A DNA stretch of 64,000 nt from JAVJSD01 sp040219575 (GTDB lineage Bacteria > Planctomycetota > Planctomycetia > Pirellulales > Pirellulaceae): the NCBI GenBank assembly GCA_040219575.1, contig JAVJSD010000054.1, positions 1-64,000 of the forward strand, in the 5' to 3' direction. Below are positions 43,204-51,148 of this stretch, piece after piece. Below the pieces are notes generated by a model, which searched no databases, was not told the DNA's origin, and worked only from the letters and a program-made list of their open reading frames with translations. Numbering within the stretch: the stretch's first letter is position 1; each line of letters begins with the position of its first letter. The position numbers and the translations under genes are program-made.

Positions 43204-44457
43204 TTGGGGTCGGACGGAATCAAGCGTCGCGTGCAGTACGACAACATCACCAATCCGGAGCAGCTTCAGCGGTTGTGCCAGCGCCTCGCTTCGGCCAAGA
43301 CGATCGGCTTCGATACGGAATTCGTTTCCGAGGACAGCTACCGGCCCGACCTGTGCCTGCTGCAAGTGGCCGCCGACGACGTGTTGGCGGTGGTCGATAC
43401 CAAAGCGGTCGAGGACCTGACCTGCTTCTGGGAGCTGTTGGCGGAGCCGGGGCGGCAGTCGGTCGTGCACGCCGCCCGTGAAGAGATGTTGTTCTGCCTG
43501 CGGGCCATCGGCCGCCTGCCGCACGACGTGATGGACGTCCAACTGGCGGCGGGGCTGGTGGGCCTGGAGTATCCGGCGGCGTACGGCACACTCATCTCGC
43601 GGCTGTTGGGCAAATCGCTCTCCAAGGGCGAGACCCGCACCAACTGGCGGAAGCGGCCCCTTTCCGAACGGCAGATCAAGTACGCCCTGCAGGACGTGCT
43701 GTACCTGGAGCCGCTGCGCGATACGCTCACCAAGCGTTTGAACAAGTTGGGACGCGACGAGTGGCTGGCCGGCGAGATGGAGGTCCGCAAGCAGGAATTC
43801 ATCGACTTCGAAAACGAGGAGCGCTGGTGGCGCGTGTCGGGGCTCACCGGCCTATCGCAGCGCGGCCTGGCGGTGGTGCGTGAACTGTGGCGCTGGCGCG
43901 AGGGCGTCGCCGAGCGCCGGGACAGTCCGGTCCGCCGGGTGCTGCGCGACGACCTGATCGTCGAGCTTGCACGGCGCGAGTCGGCCGATCCCAAACGCAT
44001 CGGAGCGCTGCGCGGGATGGAGCGCCGCGATCTGCGCAAGCACATTCCCGATCTGGAGCAGGCCATTCAAAAGGCGCTCGACCTGCCGCAGAGCGAGCTG
44101 CCGCGCCGAGCGCAACGCAGTTCGAACAATCAACCGCAGTTGAACCTGCTGGGGCAGTTCCTCGCCACGGCGCTGGGCGGCATCTGCCGCGAGGCGCAGA
44201 TCGCGCCGATGCTGGTCGGCACCGTGCAGGACGTGCGCGACTACGTCGCCTGGCGATTGGGACTGGACGGCGCGCCGCAGGAGCCCGCCCTGGCCGTCGG
44301 CTGGCGGTCGCAAATCGTCGGGCGGCGGATCGACGATCTGCTGTCCGGCAAGACCGCCATCGTGATCGGCGACCCGCTGGCCGATCAACCGCTCGCCTTC
44401 CGCGACCTCGACGGCAGCGAGTCCGCCGAGCCGGCTTCGACCGAAGAGCCGGAGTGA
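43204..44457 (+). CDS. rnd: Ribonuclease D (3'-5' exoribonuclease)
   Basis: The ~417-residue protein has an N-terminal DEDDy exonuclease domain: Exo I IGFDTEFVSE, Exo II HAAREEMLFCL with VMDVQLAAG, and Exo III KYALQDVLYL. In Exo II the usual Asp (E. coli S-E-D-L) is Glu (R-E-E-M), a conservative change. An HRDC domain follows at ~residues 210-290 (LRELWRWREGVAERRDSPVR; ALRGMERRDLRKH). It trims tRNA 3' ends. The annotated start is TTG 43204. GTG 43231 (VQYDNIT) is equally possible, as neither has a strong ribosome-binding site. Confidence 0.88.
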   Translation: MGSDGIKRRVQYDNITNPEQLQRLCQRLASAKTIGFDTEFVSEDSYRPDLCLLQVAADDVLAVVDTKAVEDLTCFWELLAEPGRQSVVHAAREEMLFCLRAIGRLPHDVMDVQLAAGLVGLEYPAAYGTLISRLLGKSLSKGETRTNWRKRPLSERQIKYALQDVLYLEPLRDTLTKRLNKLGRDEWLAGEMEVRKQEFIDFENEERWWRVSGLTGLSQRGLAVVRELWRWREGVAERRDSPVRRVLRDDLIVELARRESADPKRIGALRGMERRDLRKHIPDLEQAIQKALDLPQSELPRRAQRSSNNQPQLNLLGQFLATALGGICREAQIAPMLVGTVQDVRDYVAWRLGLDGAPQEPALAVGWRSQIVGRRIDDLLSGKTAIVIGDPLADQPLAFRDLDGSESAEPASTEEPE

Positions 44458-44491
44458 CACCGCCTTCATCTTTGAGCCGGGATGCAGGCGG

Positions 44492-44628
44492 TGCTATTCT
44501 TCCTGTTCTTCTTCATCTTCGTGATCCGTCCGTCTCCGGTTTGGTCGGTGATGGCCTTGCGTCGGACACCAGTAGCCGACGAGTGTCACCACGAAGATCA
44601 AGAAGAGCACGAAAGAGGAAGAAGCAGA
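44492..44628. repeat. Long imperfect inverted repeat (family F)
   Basis: TTCTTCCTGTTCTTCTTCAT then CTTCGTGATCC (44497-44527) mirrors ACCACGAAGATCAAGAAGAG then CACGAAAGAGGAAGAAG (44588-44624). It lies in the 262-base gap between convergent rnd and vapC-type genes and could terminate both. Confidence 0.6.
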
Positions 44629-44719
44629 TTGGCTCGGCACACGTTGGCATGCCTGGCGTCCCCGGGCCGTGAATTGGCGAAGGAACGAGTCACGGGATGG
44701 CGCGATAACTGCGAGTCGT

Positions 44720-45130
44720 CTACGGGTCGCGCCAGTTGGCGAGTGCAAGCCCCGGGATCCAGGCGAAGTGCGTGGTATTGCCGCTGACCAGTGTGCGGCC
44801 TTGCTGCAGCGCCGTGGCGGCGATGATGAGATCGGCGTCTTTTGGAGCGAGTCCCTGGGCGCGGCCCTGCGCCCAAAGTTCAGCGGCCTGATCGAGAATT
44901 GAATCGGTCACCGACAGAATGAACGTGTGCTGACAGAAAACTTGGAAATTCGCCAACTGTGCGGCGGCCTGCTTCTCTTTCAGTCCGCGGAGCAACTCAT
45001 AACGCGTCATGGAAGAGATCGCGAATCGGCCGTGCTGCGCAAGATAGTCGGCGGCGTGCCGAAGAACGTGTGCGTTCTTCTGCTTGAGGACCTCGTTGAG
45101 GATGTCCGTATCAAGCAGTGTCTCGTCCAT
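44720..45130 (-). CDS. vapC: VapC-type PIN-domain toxin
   Basis: The 136-residue protein has the PIN-domain acidic residues: Asp7 (LLDTDIL), Glu45 (RYELLRG), Asp98/Asp100 (PKDADLIIAATAL) and a final acidic-adjacent loop (SGNTTHFAWIPGL). It would be a Mg-dependent RNase that cleaves tRNA or rRNA when free. The antitoxin-like gene ends three bases upstream on the same strand, the usual antitoxin-first order. ATG 45130 is the start. Confidence 0.88.
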   Translation of the reverse strand: MDETLLDTDILNEVLKQKNAHVLRHAADYLAQHGRFAISSMTRYELLRGLKEKQAAAQLANFQVFCQHTFILSVTDSILDQAAELWAQGRAQGLAPKDADLIIAATALQQGRTLVSGNTTHFAWIPGLALANWRDP

Positions 45131-45133
45131 ACG

Positions 45134-45412
45134 TTACTCGGAAGGACGGCTCAAGTCGGCGCGGGTGAGAATCGACTCTTCCAAGTCGGCAACCTGATCA
45201 TCTGTGAGACCGGCGTAGACGTTGCACCAATCCGGGAGCGCAGGCCTTTCGGCGCCGGGGCCCGCTTGCGGCTTCTTTGGCTGCGTCGCCTCAAGATCGA
45301 CGATGCCGATGACGAGTTGTTGGTTCTCATGCAACGGTTGTCCGAGCACATGCTCAAGTGCTTGGCGATCGGCCTGATCGATATCCCGGACATTGCGAAT
45401 CGCGTTCTTCAT
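45134..45412 (-). CDS. Antitoxin-like partner of the PIN-domain toxin
   Basis: The 92-residue acidic protein lies three bases upstream of the toxin gene. Its N-terminal part (NVRDIDQADRQALEHVLGQP) reads as a helical domain, and its C-terminal part (LPDWCNVYAGLTDDQVADLE then ESILTRADLSR) is the toxin-binding-like tail seen next to PIN genes in planctomycetes and cyanobacteria. I see no classic AbrB or ribbon-helix-helix motif. Role assigned mainly from position. Confidence 0.7.
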   Translation of the reverse strand: MKNAIRNVRDIDQADRQALEHVLGQPLHENQQLVIGIVDLEATQPKKPQAGPGAERPALPDWCNVYAGLTDDQVADLEESILTRADLSRPSE

Positions 45413-45706
45413 ACCTCGATTCTACGACGAAACGGAGGGCTCGGGCAAACGAATGGGTAGAGAGCAAGACTGTCAGGGCCCTTTGGGGCGGGCGCCTCGA
45501 CCAAGGCATCAGACCCTTCTACGGAGATGGCTCGGCCCTTCGTTCCCGCAGCGGGCTCGACGAACGCGCCAAGTGGTTCGGCTCGAGCCGGGTATTGCGG
45601 GCGACGCCCTGAATCGTTAAATCTTGGCGAGAACCGTGCTTTCAACGTCGCACGCAAGTAGAGACCGTCCGTAGAGCATTCCTCTCGGGGAGGAGGTTGT
45701 TGTCGA

Positions 45707-46351
45707 GTGGGTCCGAAGCGTCGCGAGAACGTTGAACTGTGCATCGACGAAGCGCCTCGTTGCCGGGCGACCGTCGCGCTCGCGCATGGCGCTGGGGCGC
45801 CGATGGACAGCGAGTTCCTCGAGGAACTCACGGCCGGCCTCGTCGCACAACAACTGCGGGTTGTGCGTTTCGAGTTTCCCTACATGGCCGAGCGTCGGAC
45901 CACCGGCCGCAAGAAGCCTCCCAATCGCGAACCCGTGCTGTGCGAGACCTGGCTGCGCGTGATCGAGCAGCTCGAGGCGGCCCGCTACAAGAAGATCGTC
46001 ATCGGCGGCAAGTCGATGGGCGGACGCATTGCGAGTCTCGTCGCCGACGAGGCCCAGGTCGCCGGTCTGGTCTGCCTTGGTTATCCATTTCATCCAACGG
46101 GCCGGCCGGAGAAACTCCGCACCGCCCATCTGGAGTCGCTCCGCACACCGACACTCATCCTGCAAGGCGAACGCGATCCGTTCGGCAATCGCCAGGAAGT
46201 CGGCGGCTACCATCTGTCGAGCGCCGTGCGCGTGCACTGGCTCGCCGACGGCGACCACAGCTTCAAGCCTCGCAAGTCCTCCGGCCGCACCCAAGAGCAG
46301 AACATCGCCGAAGCGGTCGAGGCGACGGCCAGTTTCGTGGAGAGCCTCTGA
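45707..46351 (+). CDS. Small alpha/beta hydrolase (KANL3/TEX30-like)
   Basis: GTG 45707 gives 214 residues. The alpha/beta hydrolase triad is visible: Ser in GGKSMGGRIA (~residue 105), Asp in LQGERDPFG (~157) and His in ADGDHSFKPRK (~188). LAHGAGAPMDSEFLEELTAG is the oxyanion-loop region typical of the KANL3/TEX30/YcjY-like group. There is no signal peptide, so it is cytosolic. Substrate unknown, probably an ester or thioester. It is a single gene. The 294 bases upstream (45413-45706) hold nothing I recognise. Confidence 0.8.
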   Translation: MGPKRRENVELCIDEAPRCRATVALAHGAGAPMDSEFLEELTAGLVAQQLRVVRFEFPYMAERRTTGRKKPPNREPVLCETWLRVIEQLEAARYKKIVIGGKSMGGRIASLVADEAQVAGLVCLGYPFHPTGRPEKLRTAHLESLRTPTLILQGERDPFGNRQEVGGYHLSSAVRVHWLADGDHSFKPRKSSGRTQEQNIAEAVEATASFVESL

Positions 46352-46373
46352 TAAAGTACGACGGACGTCGGGC

Positions 46374-46453
46374 GTACAAGCACGCAGCGCAAGCAAGTGG
46401 GTTTTCAGCGAGTCGTGAACCGCAACTCACTCACTCACGCGTCGTGCTTGTAT
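46374..46453. repeat. Inverted repeat family A, copy 2
   Basis: GTACAAGCACGCAGCGCAAG then CAAGTGGG mirrors CACTCACTCACGCGTCGTGC then TTGTATC. It starts 22 bases after the hydrolase stop. It matches copy 1 at 12041-12110 in both arms. Confidence 0.75.
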
Positions 46454-46583
46454 CGGCGACACACGATGAGGAGAGCGCCGCTGTGTCATAGCGGTCGCCC
46501 ATTTGGCCTTTGGCAAGTACAATCAAGTGTTTGCACGCAACATTGCGCAGCCATCGACTCCCGCCTCCCCACGAAGTCCGCCC

Positions 46584-47048
46584 ATGCGCCGTCACGCGCT
46601 CGGTATCATTGCACTGCTGATGATCATCACCGGCGGCGTGCTGTTGCTACGTTTTGGAAACAACAACACCGACTGGAGCATGACGGCCAGCATCCTGTTG
46701 CGGGCGGGCCTCACGATGGGGGCCGTGTGGCTGGCGTTTCCGCAGGTCGCGTCGCTGCTGACCAAGACGCCCCGCTGGCTGTTGATCTGCTCTGTGGTCG
46801 GCATGGCGACGTTGGTGGTCCGGCCGCGGGCGATTCTCTATGTCGGCCCGGTGCTGGCGGCGCTGGCCGCGCTGCAATTCGTGGGCTACTTGTTCACGCC
46901 GCTGAAGCAGAAGCCCAAGCAAGGCGGCAAGCGCAAGCAACGCAAGGCGAATGCGCCGCGTCGTGGCAAGGGCGACGACAAGGGCGCTCCCGCCGACCCT
47001 TCCCAGGATCCCGCCGCGACGCCGAGCAAATCGCGAAGTGAATCGTGA
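46584..47048 (+). CDS. Small multi-helix membrane protein with basic tail
   Basis: ATG 46584 gives 154 residues. Helices lie at about 6-23, 33-54, 64-80 and 84-105. They are followed by a cytosolic, strongly basic, low-complexity tail (KQKPKQGGKRKQRKANAPRR). The positive charge suggests contact with nucleic acid or membrane lipids. I know no family. An in-frame extension to 46503 is open but has no signal and overlaps the repeat-rich gap. Confidence 0.55.
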   Translation: MRRHALGIIALLMIITGGVLLLRFGNNNTDWSMTASILLRAGLTMGAVWLAFPQVASLLTKTPRWLLICSVVGMATLVVRPRAILYVGPVLAALAALQFVGYLFTPLKQKPKQGGKRKQRKANAPRRGKGDDKGAPADPSQDPAATPSKSRSES

Positions 47049-47146
47049 AGGATTCGTGGAATCGTTGACGGAGCCCGGGCGGCCGTCGATACTGTGATTT
47101 CCCACCCCATTCCCACCCTGCGTTCCTACCTTGGGAGTTGTCGTTG

Positions 47147-48706
47147 ATGTCCGTTCGGTCCCGCCGCGAAAGTCGTCGTCAATTCCTCACCGCCGCCGGC
47201 GCCGTTGTCGCCTTGCCGGTGCTTGCCGCTCCGGCCCTCGGCGTGACGCGGCGCGCGACAAAACTGTCGGACTATCCGTTCCAACTGGGCGTCGCCTCGG
47301 GCGACCCGTCGCCTCGCGGTGTGGTGCTGTGGACGCGGCTCGCTCCCGATGCGACCAACGGCGGCGGCATGCCTCAAGAAAACGTCGAGGTCTCCTGGCA
47401 GGTGGCCCGCGACGAGGCGATGACGCAAGTCGTCAAAAGCGGCGCCGTCGTCGCCACGCCGCAGGACGCCCACAGCGTGCACGTGGAGGTCGACGGCCTC
47501 GAGCCCGATCGCTGGTACTTCTACCAGTTCCGGGCCGCCGGCGAGACCAGCCCCAAGGGCCGCACCCGCACGATGCCGCCCGCCGACTCGATGCCCGAGC
47601 GGTTGCGGTTCAGCTTCGCCTCGTGCCAACACTTCGAGAGCGGCTACTATAGCGCCTACGAGCACATGATCGCCGACGAACTCGATCTGATCGTGCACCT
47701 GGGCGACTACATCTACGAGGGGGCCGCGCGCAAGGGGGGAGTCCGCGAACACGTCGGCGGCGAACTCTACAAGCTCGACGACTACCGCAACCGCTACGCG
47801 CAGTATCGGGGCGATGAGGACCTCCAAGCCGCCCACGCCGCCTGCCCCTGGCTGGTGACCTGGGACGATCATGAGTTCGACAACAACTGCGCGGGCGACG
47901 TTTCGGAGGAAGAGGGCGTCGACGTGAAGGCCTTTCTCCGGCGGCGGGCCGAGGCCTACAAGGCCTACTACGAACACATGCCGCTGCGCGTCAAGCAGAT
48001 GCCCAAGGCGCACAACATGCGGCTCTATCGCCGCGTGCCGTTCGGCCGGCTGGCCGAGTTCGCGGTGCTCGACACCCGGCAGTACCGCACCGACCAGCCC
48101 AACGACGACGGTCTCAAGGAGCTCTCCGACGCCGTGTTCGATCCGAAGGCCACGCTGCTCGGCGAACGGCAGGAGAAGTGGTTGCAAAATACGCTCGGCA
48201 AGTCGCCCGCGGTGTGGAACATTCTCGCCCAGCAGGTGATGATGGCCCGCGCCGATCGCGTGGCCGGCGAGAAGCGGGGCTTCAGCATGGACCAGTGGTC
48301 GGGCTACCACGCCGCGCGGCAGCGGCTGCTAAACTTTCTGCACGAGCGGAAGATCGCCAATCCGGTGGTGCTGACCGGCGACATCCACACCAACTGGGTG
48401 AACGACCTGCAACTGGATTTCGCGCGGCCCGACTCGCCGGTGGCGGCCACGGAGTTCGTCGGCACCTCGATCACCTCGGGCGGCAACGGCACGGCGAAGC
48501 CGGACTATCTCGACACGCTGTTGGCGGAGAATCCGTTCGTGAAGTTCCACAGCCGCGATCGCGGTTACGTCCGCTGCTCGGTGAGCAAGGACGAATGGCG
48601 CAGCGACTACCAGGCGATCGAAGACGTCTCGCAGCGTCACACGCCGCAAGTCACACGAGCCTCGTTCATCGTCGAAAACGGCCGCCCCGGGGCTCAGCCC
48701 GCGTAG
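47147..48706 (+). CDS. phoD: PhoD-like alkaline phosphatase/phosphodiesterase, Tat-exported
   Basis: ATG 47147 with GGGAG nine bases upstream gives 519 residues. A twin-arginine signal, SRRQFLTAAGAVVALPVLAA, opens it. The Fn3-like domain GVASGDPSPRGVVLWTRLAP follows. Metal-site motifs are ASCQHFESGYYSAYEHM, LGDYIYE, TWDDHEFDNN and, near the end, VVLTGDIHTNWVND. PhoD enzymes release phosphate from phosphomonoesters and diesters using Fe and Ca, folded before export. A single gene; no Pho box could be recognised. It is likely induced by phosphate starvation, by family analogy. Confidence 0.92.
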   Translation: MSVRSRRESRRQFLTAAGAVVALPVLAAPALGVTRRATKLSDYPFQLGVASGDPSPRGVVLWTRLAPDATNGGGMPQENVEVSWQVARDEAMTQVVKSGAVVATPQDAHSVHVEVDGLEPDRWYFYQFRAAGETSPKGRTRTMPPADSMPERLRFSFASCQHFESGYYSAYEHMIADELDLIVHLGDYIYEGAARKGGVREHVGGELYKLDDYRNRYAQYRGDEDLQAAHAACPWLVTWDDHEFDNNCAGDVSEEEGVDVKAFLRRRAEAYKAYYEHMPLRVKQMPKAHNMRLYRRVPFGRLAEFAVLDTRQYRTDQPNDDGLKELSDAVFDPKATLLGERQEKWLQNTLGKSPAVWNILAQQVMMARADRVAGEKRGFSMDQWSGYHAARQRLLNFLHERKIANPVVLTGDIHTNWVNDLQLDFARPDSPVAATEFVGTSITSGGNGTAKPDYLDTLLAENPFVKFHSRDRGYVRCSVSKDEWRSDYQAIEDVSQRHTPQVTRASFIVENGRPGAQPA

Positions 48707-48722
48707 CGCCTTCAGACAGTTG

Positions 48723-48802
48723 AACCGCTGATGAACGCTAATGGGCGCTAATCAATTTGAATCTGCCGACATTAGCGTCTGATCAGCGTTCATCAGCGGT
48801 TA
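48723..48802. repeat. Inverted repeat family E
   Basis: AACCGCTGATGAACGCTAAT then GGGCGCTAATC is mirrored by ATTAGCGTCTGATCAGCGTT then CATCAGCGGTTAC. It lies between the convergent phoD and helicase genes, ending 138 bases before the helicase stop. It could terminate phoD, and possibly the helicase transcript. Confidence 0.75.
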
Positions 48803-48940
48803 CAACCTCTCTTGTTCCGTGAAAATGCGTGCGGCTCTCCTGCATTTTCAACGGTTGTCGTACGGATAGAACGCGAGCGCCGGCGAGCATGCTCACTCCG
48901 CTTCGCGGTGAGAGCATGGCGCCCGTCAGGCCGTTCAATC

Positions 48941-51073
48941 TTAGAGCGATTCCTCCCAAACCGTGTGGTAAGCGCCGATGCTCTCGAAGTATTCGAGCAG
49001 GCGCTGGTAGAACGGGTGTGAGCATAGGGTGGCGCTGTCGCCGAGGACGAGCAGTTTGCGGCGGGCGCGGGTCAGCGCGACGTTCATGCGGCGAACGTCG
49101 CCGAGAAAGCCGATTTCGCCGCGCGCGTTCGAGCGGACGAGCGAGATGATGACCGCCTCCTTCTCGCGGCCTTGGAAGCCGTCGACGCTGTCGATCTCCA
49201 ACTCCGGCTCGCTCATTCGCTCGCGCAACAGCCGCACCTGCGCCGCATACGGCGCGATGACGGCGATCTGCCGCGCCGCCACGCCGGCGTCGAGCAGGGC
49301 CTGCACCTTGCGGCGCACCAGGTCGGCCTCCTGCGGATTGCGGCGGCTCTCGCCGTCGGGCTCCAGTTCTTCGTCGTAACTGGCGCCCGCGGTGTCGATG
49401 AACTCGACCGCCTCCGTGGTGATCGGCGACTCCACCACGTCGGGCAAGTCGGCCAGCCGATGCGCCCGCACGGAAGCGTCGGCCGTGAGTTGGGCGTCGT
49501 AAAACTCCAGCGACGAGAAGTCCATGATCGCCTCGTGCATGCGGTACTGCACGGTGAGCCGCCGAGCGATGGTCTCGCCGTGCTGATCGACCAGGCGCTC
49601 GAACAGGCTGCGACTGAAGCCTTCGGCCGCCGCCTCGCGGCTGATGACCGTGGGGGGCAACTGGCAGTGGTCGCCGGCCAGCACGACCCGCTCGCACCAG
49701 GGAAGCGGAATCCAGCAGACCGGCTCGGTGCTCTGGCAGGCCTCGTCGATCACGCCCAGCTCGAACCGCCGCGAACCGAGCAGGTCGCGATCGAGTCCCG
49801 TGGCGGTGGCGCAGACGACGTCGGCCGTGTTGAGGATGGTCTCGACGGCCTGGCGTTCCAATCGCCGCGCGTCGGCCAGCAGGCTCTTGGCTTCCTCACG
49901 CGTCTCCTTCCGCTCGCCCGGCGCCGGCTTGGCGCGGGTGTAGCGGCTCGCCTGGCGGAACAGCCCCATCGCCTGCTTGACCAGCTTGCGGGCCAGGCGG
50001 ACGTCGGCGTGCTCGTCGACCAACAGGTCGAGCGTGTGCGAGTGCAACTCGGGAGAGACGCGCGCGGGGTGTCCCAAGCGAACGGCCCTGGCGCCGTGGC
50101 GGACCAGCCGCTCGAGGATGTTGTCGACCGCCGTATTGCTGGGAGCGCAGGCCAGCACCTTCTCGCCACGGGCGACGGCGCGGCGGATCACTTCCACCAC
50201 GGCGGTGGTCTTGCCGGTGCCGGGCGGTCCGTGGATCAGGGCCACATCCGCGGCGGCGAGCGCGAAGTCGACGGCCTCGCGCTGTGTGGTGTTCAGTGTC
50301 TCGTCGAGAGCGGCTTCCTGCAAATCGGCGTTGCGTTCGAGCTTTCGTCGGCCGAGCAACACGTCACGCAAGTGCGCGAAGCGGTCGCCCGCCGCGCCAT
50401 GCGCGCGATGCAGCGCTTCGCGCTGGCGGTTGACGGCGACCTCGTCGCGGGCCAGGTCGAGCCGGAGCGTTTCGTAGTCGGCCAGCTCGTCGGGAAAGTC
50501 GCCCAACGCCACGCGGATTTGCGAGCCGCTGCGCTGGAACACAACGCCCCGCCAGAAGACGCCGTCGTTTTTTTCATCGGGCGAGAGCGCCACCGGCGAT
50601 CCGCTGCCGAGCCGCGTCCAGGGGAGCGGGCCCCGCTGACGCTTGGCGAGTGTGAGCAGGCAGCGCCCGCCGAGTCCGCTGTCTTCGTCGACGACGACCA
50701 GATCGACGAGCGAGGCGCCGGATCGCTCCGCATCGGCGCGTGACAGCCGTTTGCCTCTTTCGGCGGCCTGCCGAGCTTCCGCGCGGTATTCCATTTCCAA
50801 CAGCCGGGCCAGACGCGGCAAATGCTCGTCTTGATGGCCGTCGGCGAGGCTTTCCGCCCAGACGTGCAGCGGCCGCTCGCCGAGCAGTTGGCCGTCGAGT
50901 TGGCGGGCCAGGCGCGGCGCCCAATCGTCGGGAACCTCGACCACGGCCGACTCGCCGCGAAGGTCGATGCGGCCCACGCGCTTGCGATCGAGGCCTCCCT
51001 GGTCGACGAGGAATCGCAGCACGTCGGACTTGCCGGTGCGGCGGGGGAGCGATTCGAGATGTAACAGCGACAT
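48941..51073 (-). CDS. SF1 (Upf1/SMUBP2-like) helicase with N-terminal DbpA-like RNA-binding domain
   Basis: The 710-residue protein begins with ~72 residues that match the DbpA-type RRM: LHLESLPRRTGKSDVLRFLV then KRVGRIDLRGESAVVEVPDD. A beta-barrel-like segment (120-200) precedes the helicase core: Q-motif LNTTQREAV, Walker A GPPGTGKT (282-289), CAPSNTAVDNI, Walker B VIDEACQ, GDHCQLPPTV, VQYRMHEAIM, SVDGFQGREKE and NVALTRARRKL. This is the Upf1-like superfamily 1B set, so it should unwind RNA or DNA 5'-3'. DbpA-type RRMs bind 23S rRNA in DEAD-box helicases. The join is notable. It is the last gene before a palindrome at 51082. Confidence 0.88.
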   Translation of the reverse strand: MSLLHLESLPRRTGKSDVLRFLVDQGGLDRKRVGRIDLRGESAVVEVPDDWAPRLARQLDGQLLGERPLHVWAESLADGHQDEHLPRLARLLEMEYRAEARQAAERGKRLSRADAERSGASLVDLVVVDEDSGLGGRCLLTLAKRQRGPLPWTRLGSGSPVALSPDEKNDGVFWRGVVFQRSGSQIRVALGDFPDELADYETLRLDLARDEVAVNRQREALHRAHGAAGDRFAHLRDVLLGRRKLERNADLQEAALDETLNTTQREAVDFALAAADVALIHGPPGTGKTTAVVEVIRRAVARGEKVLACAPSNTAVDNILERLVRHGARAVRLGHPARVSPELHSHTLDLLVDEHADVRLARKLVKQAMGLFRQASRYTRAKPAPGERKETREEAKSLLADARRLERQAVETILNTADVVCATATGLDRDLLGSRRFELGVIDEACQSTEPVCWIPLPWCERVVLAGDHCQLPPTVISREAAAEGFSRSLFERLVDQHGETIARRLTVQYRMHEAIMDFSSLEFYDAQLTADASVRAHRLADLPDVVESPITTEAVEFIDTAGASYDEELEPDGESRRNPQEADLVRRKVQALLDAGVAARQIAVIAPYAAQVRLLRERMSEPELEIDSVDGFQGREKEAVIISLVRSNARGEIGFLGDVRRMNVALTRARRKLLVLGDSATLCSHPFYQRLLEYFESIGAYHTVWEESL

Positions 51074-51081
51074 GGCGCGGT

Positions 51082-51098
51082 CGACGCTGCCAGCGTCG
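51082..51098. repeat. Short palindrome family G, copy 3
   Basis: CGACGCTGCCAGCGTCG is a perfect palindrome around one base, nine bases upstream of the helicase ATG (51073). A degenerate relative (CCGATACTGGCGGCAACGGC) follows. At this place it could affect helicase expression. Confidence 0.55.
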
Positions 51099-51148
51099 GA
51101 TAGCGAAGGCGAGCCGATACTGGCGGCAACGGCAACGGGGAGGGCGGC

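Noticed and set aside
44482..44787. Short hydrophobic frames on both strands downstream of rnd
   Set aside because: They arise from the T/C-rich and A/G-rich arms of the inverted repeat at 44492-44628.
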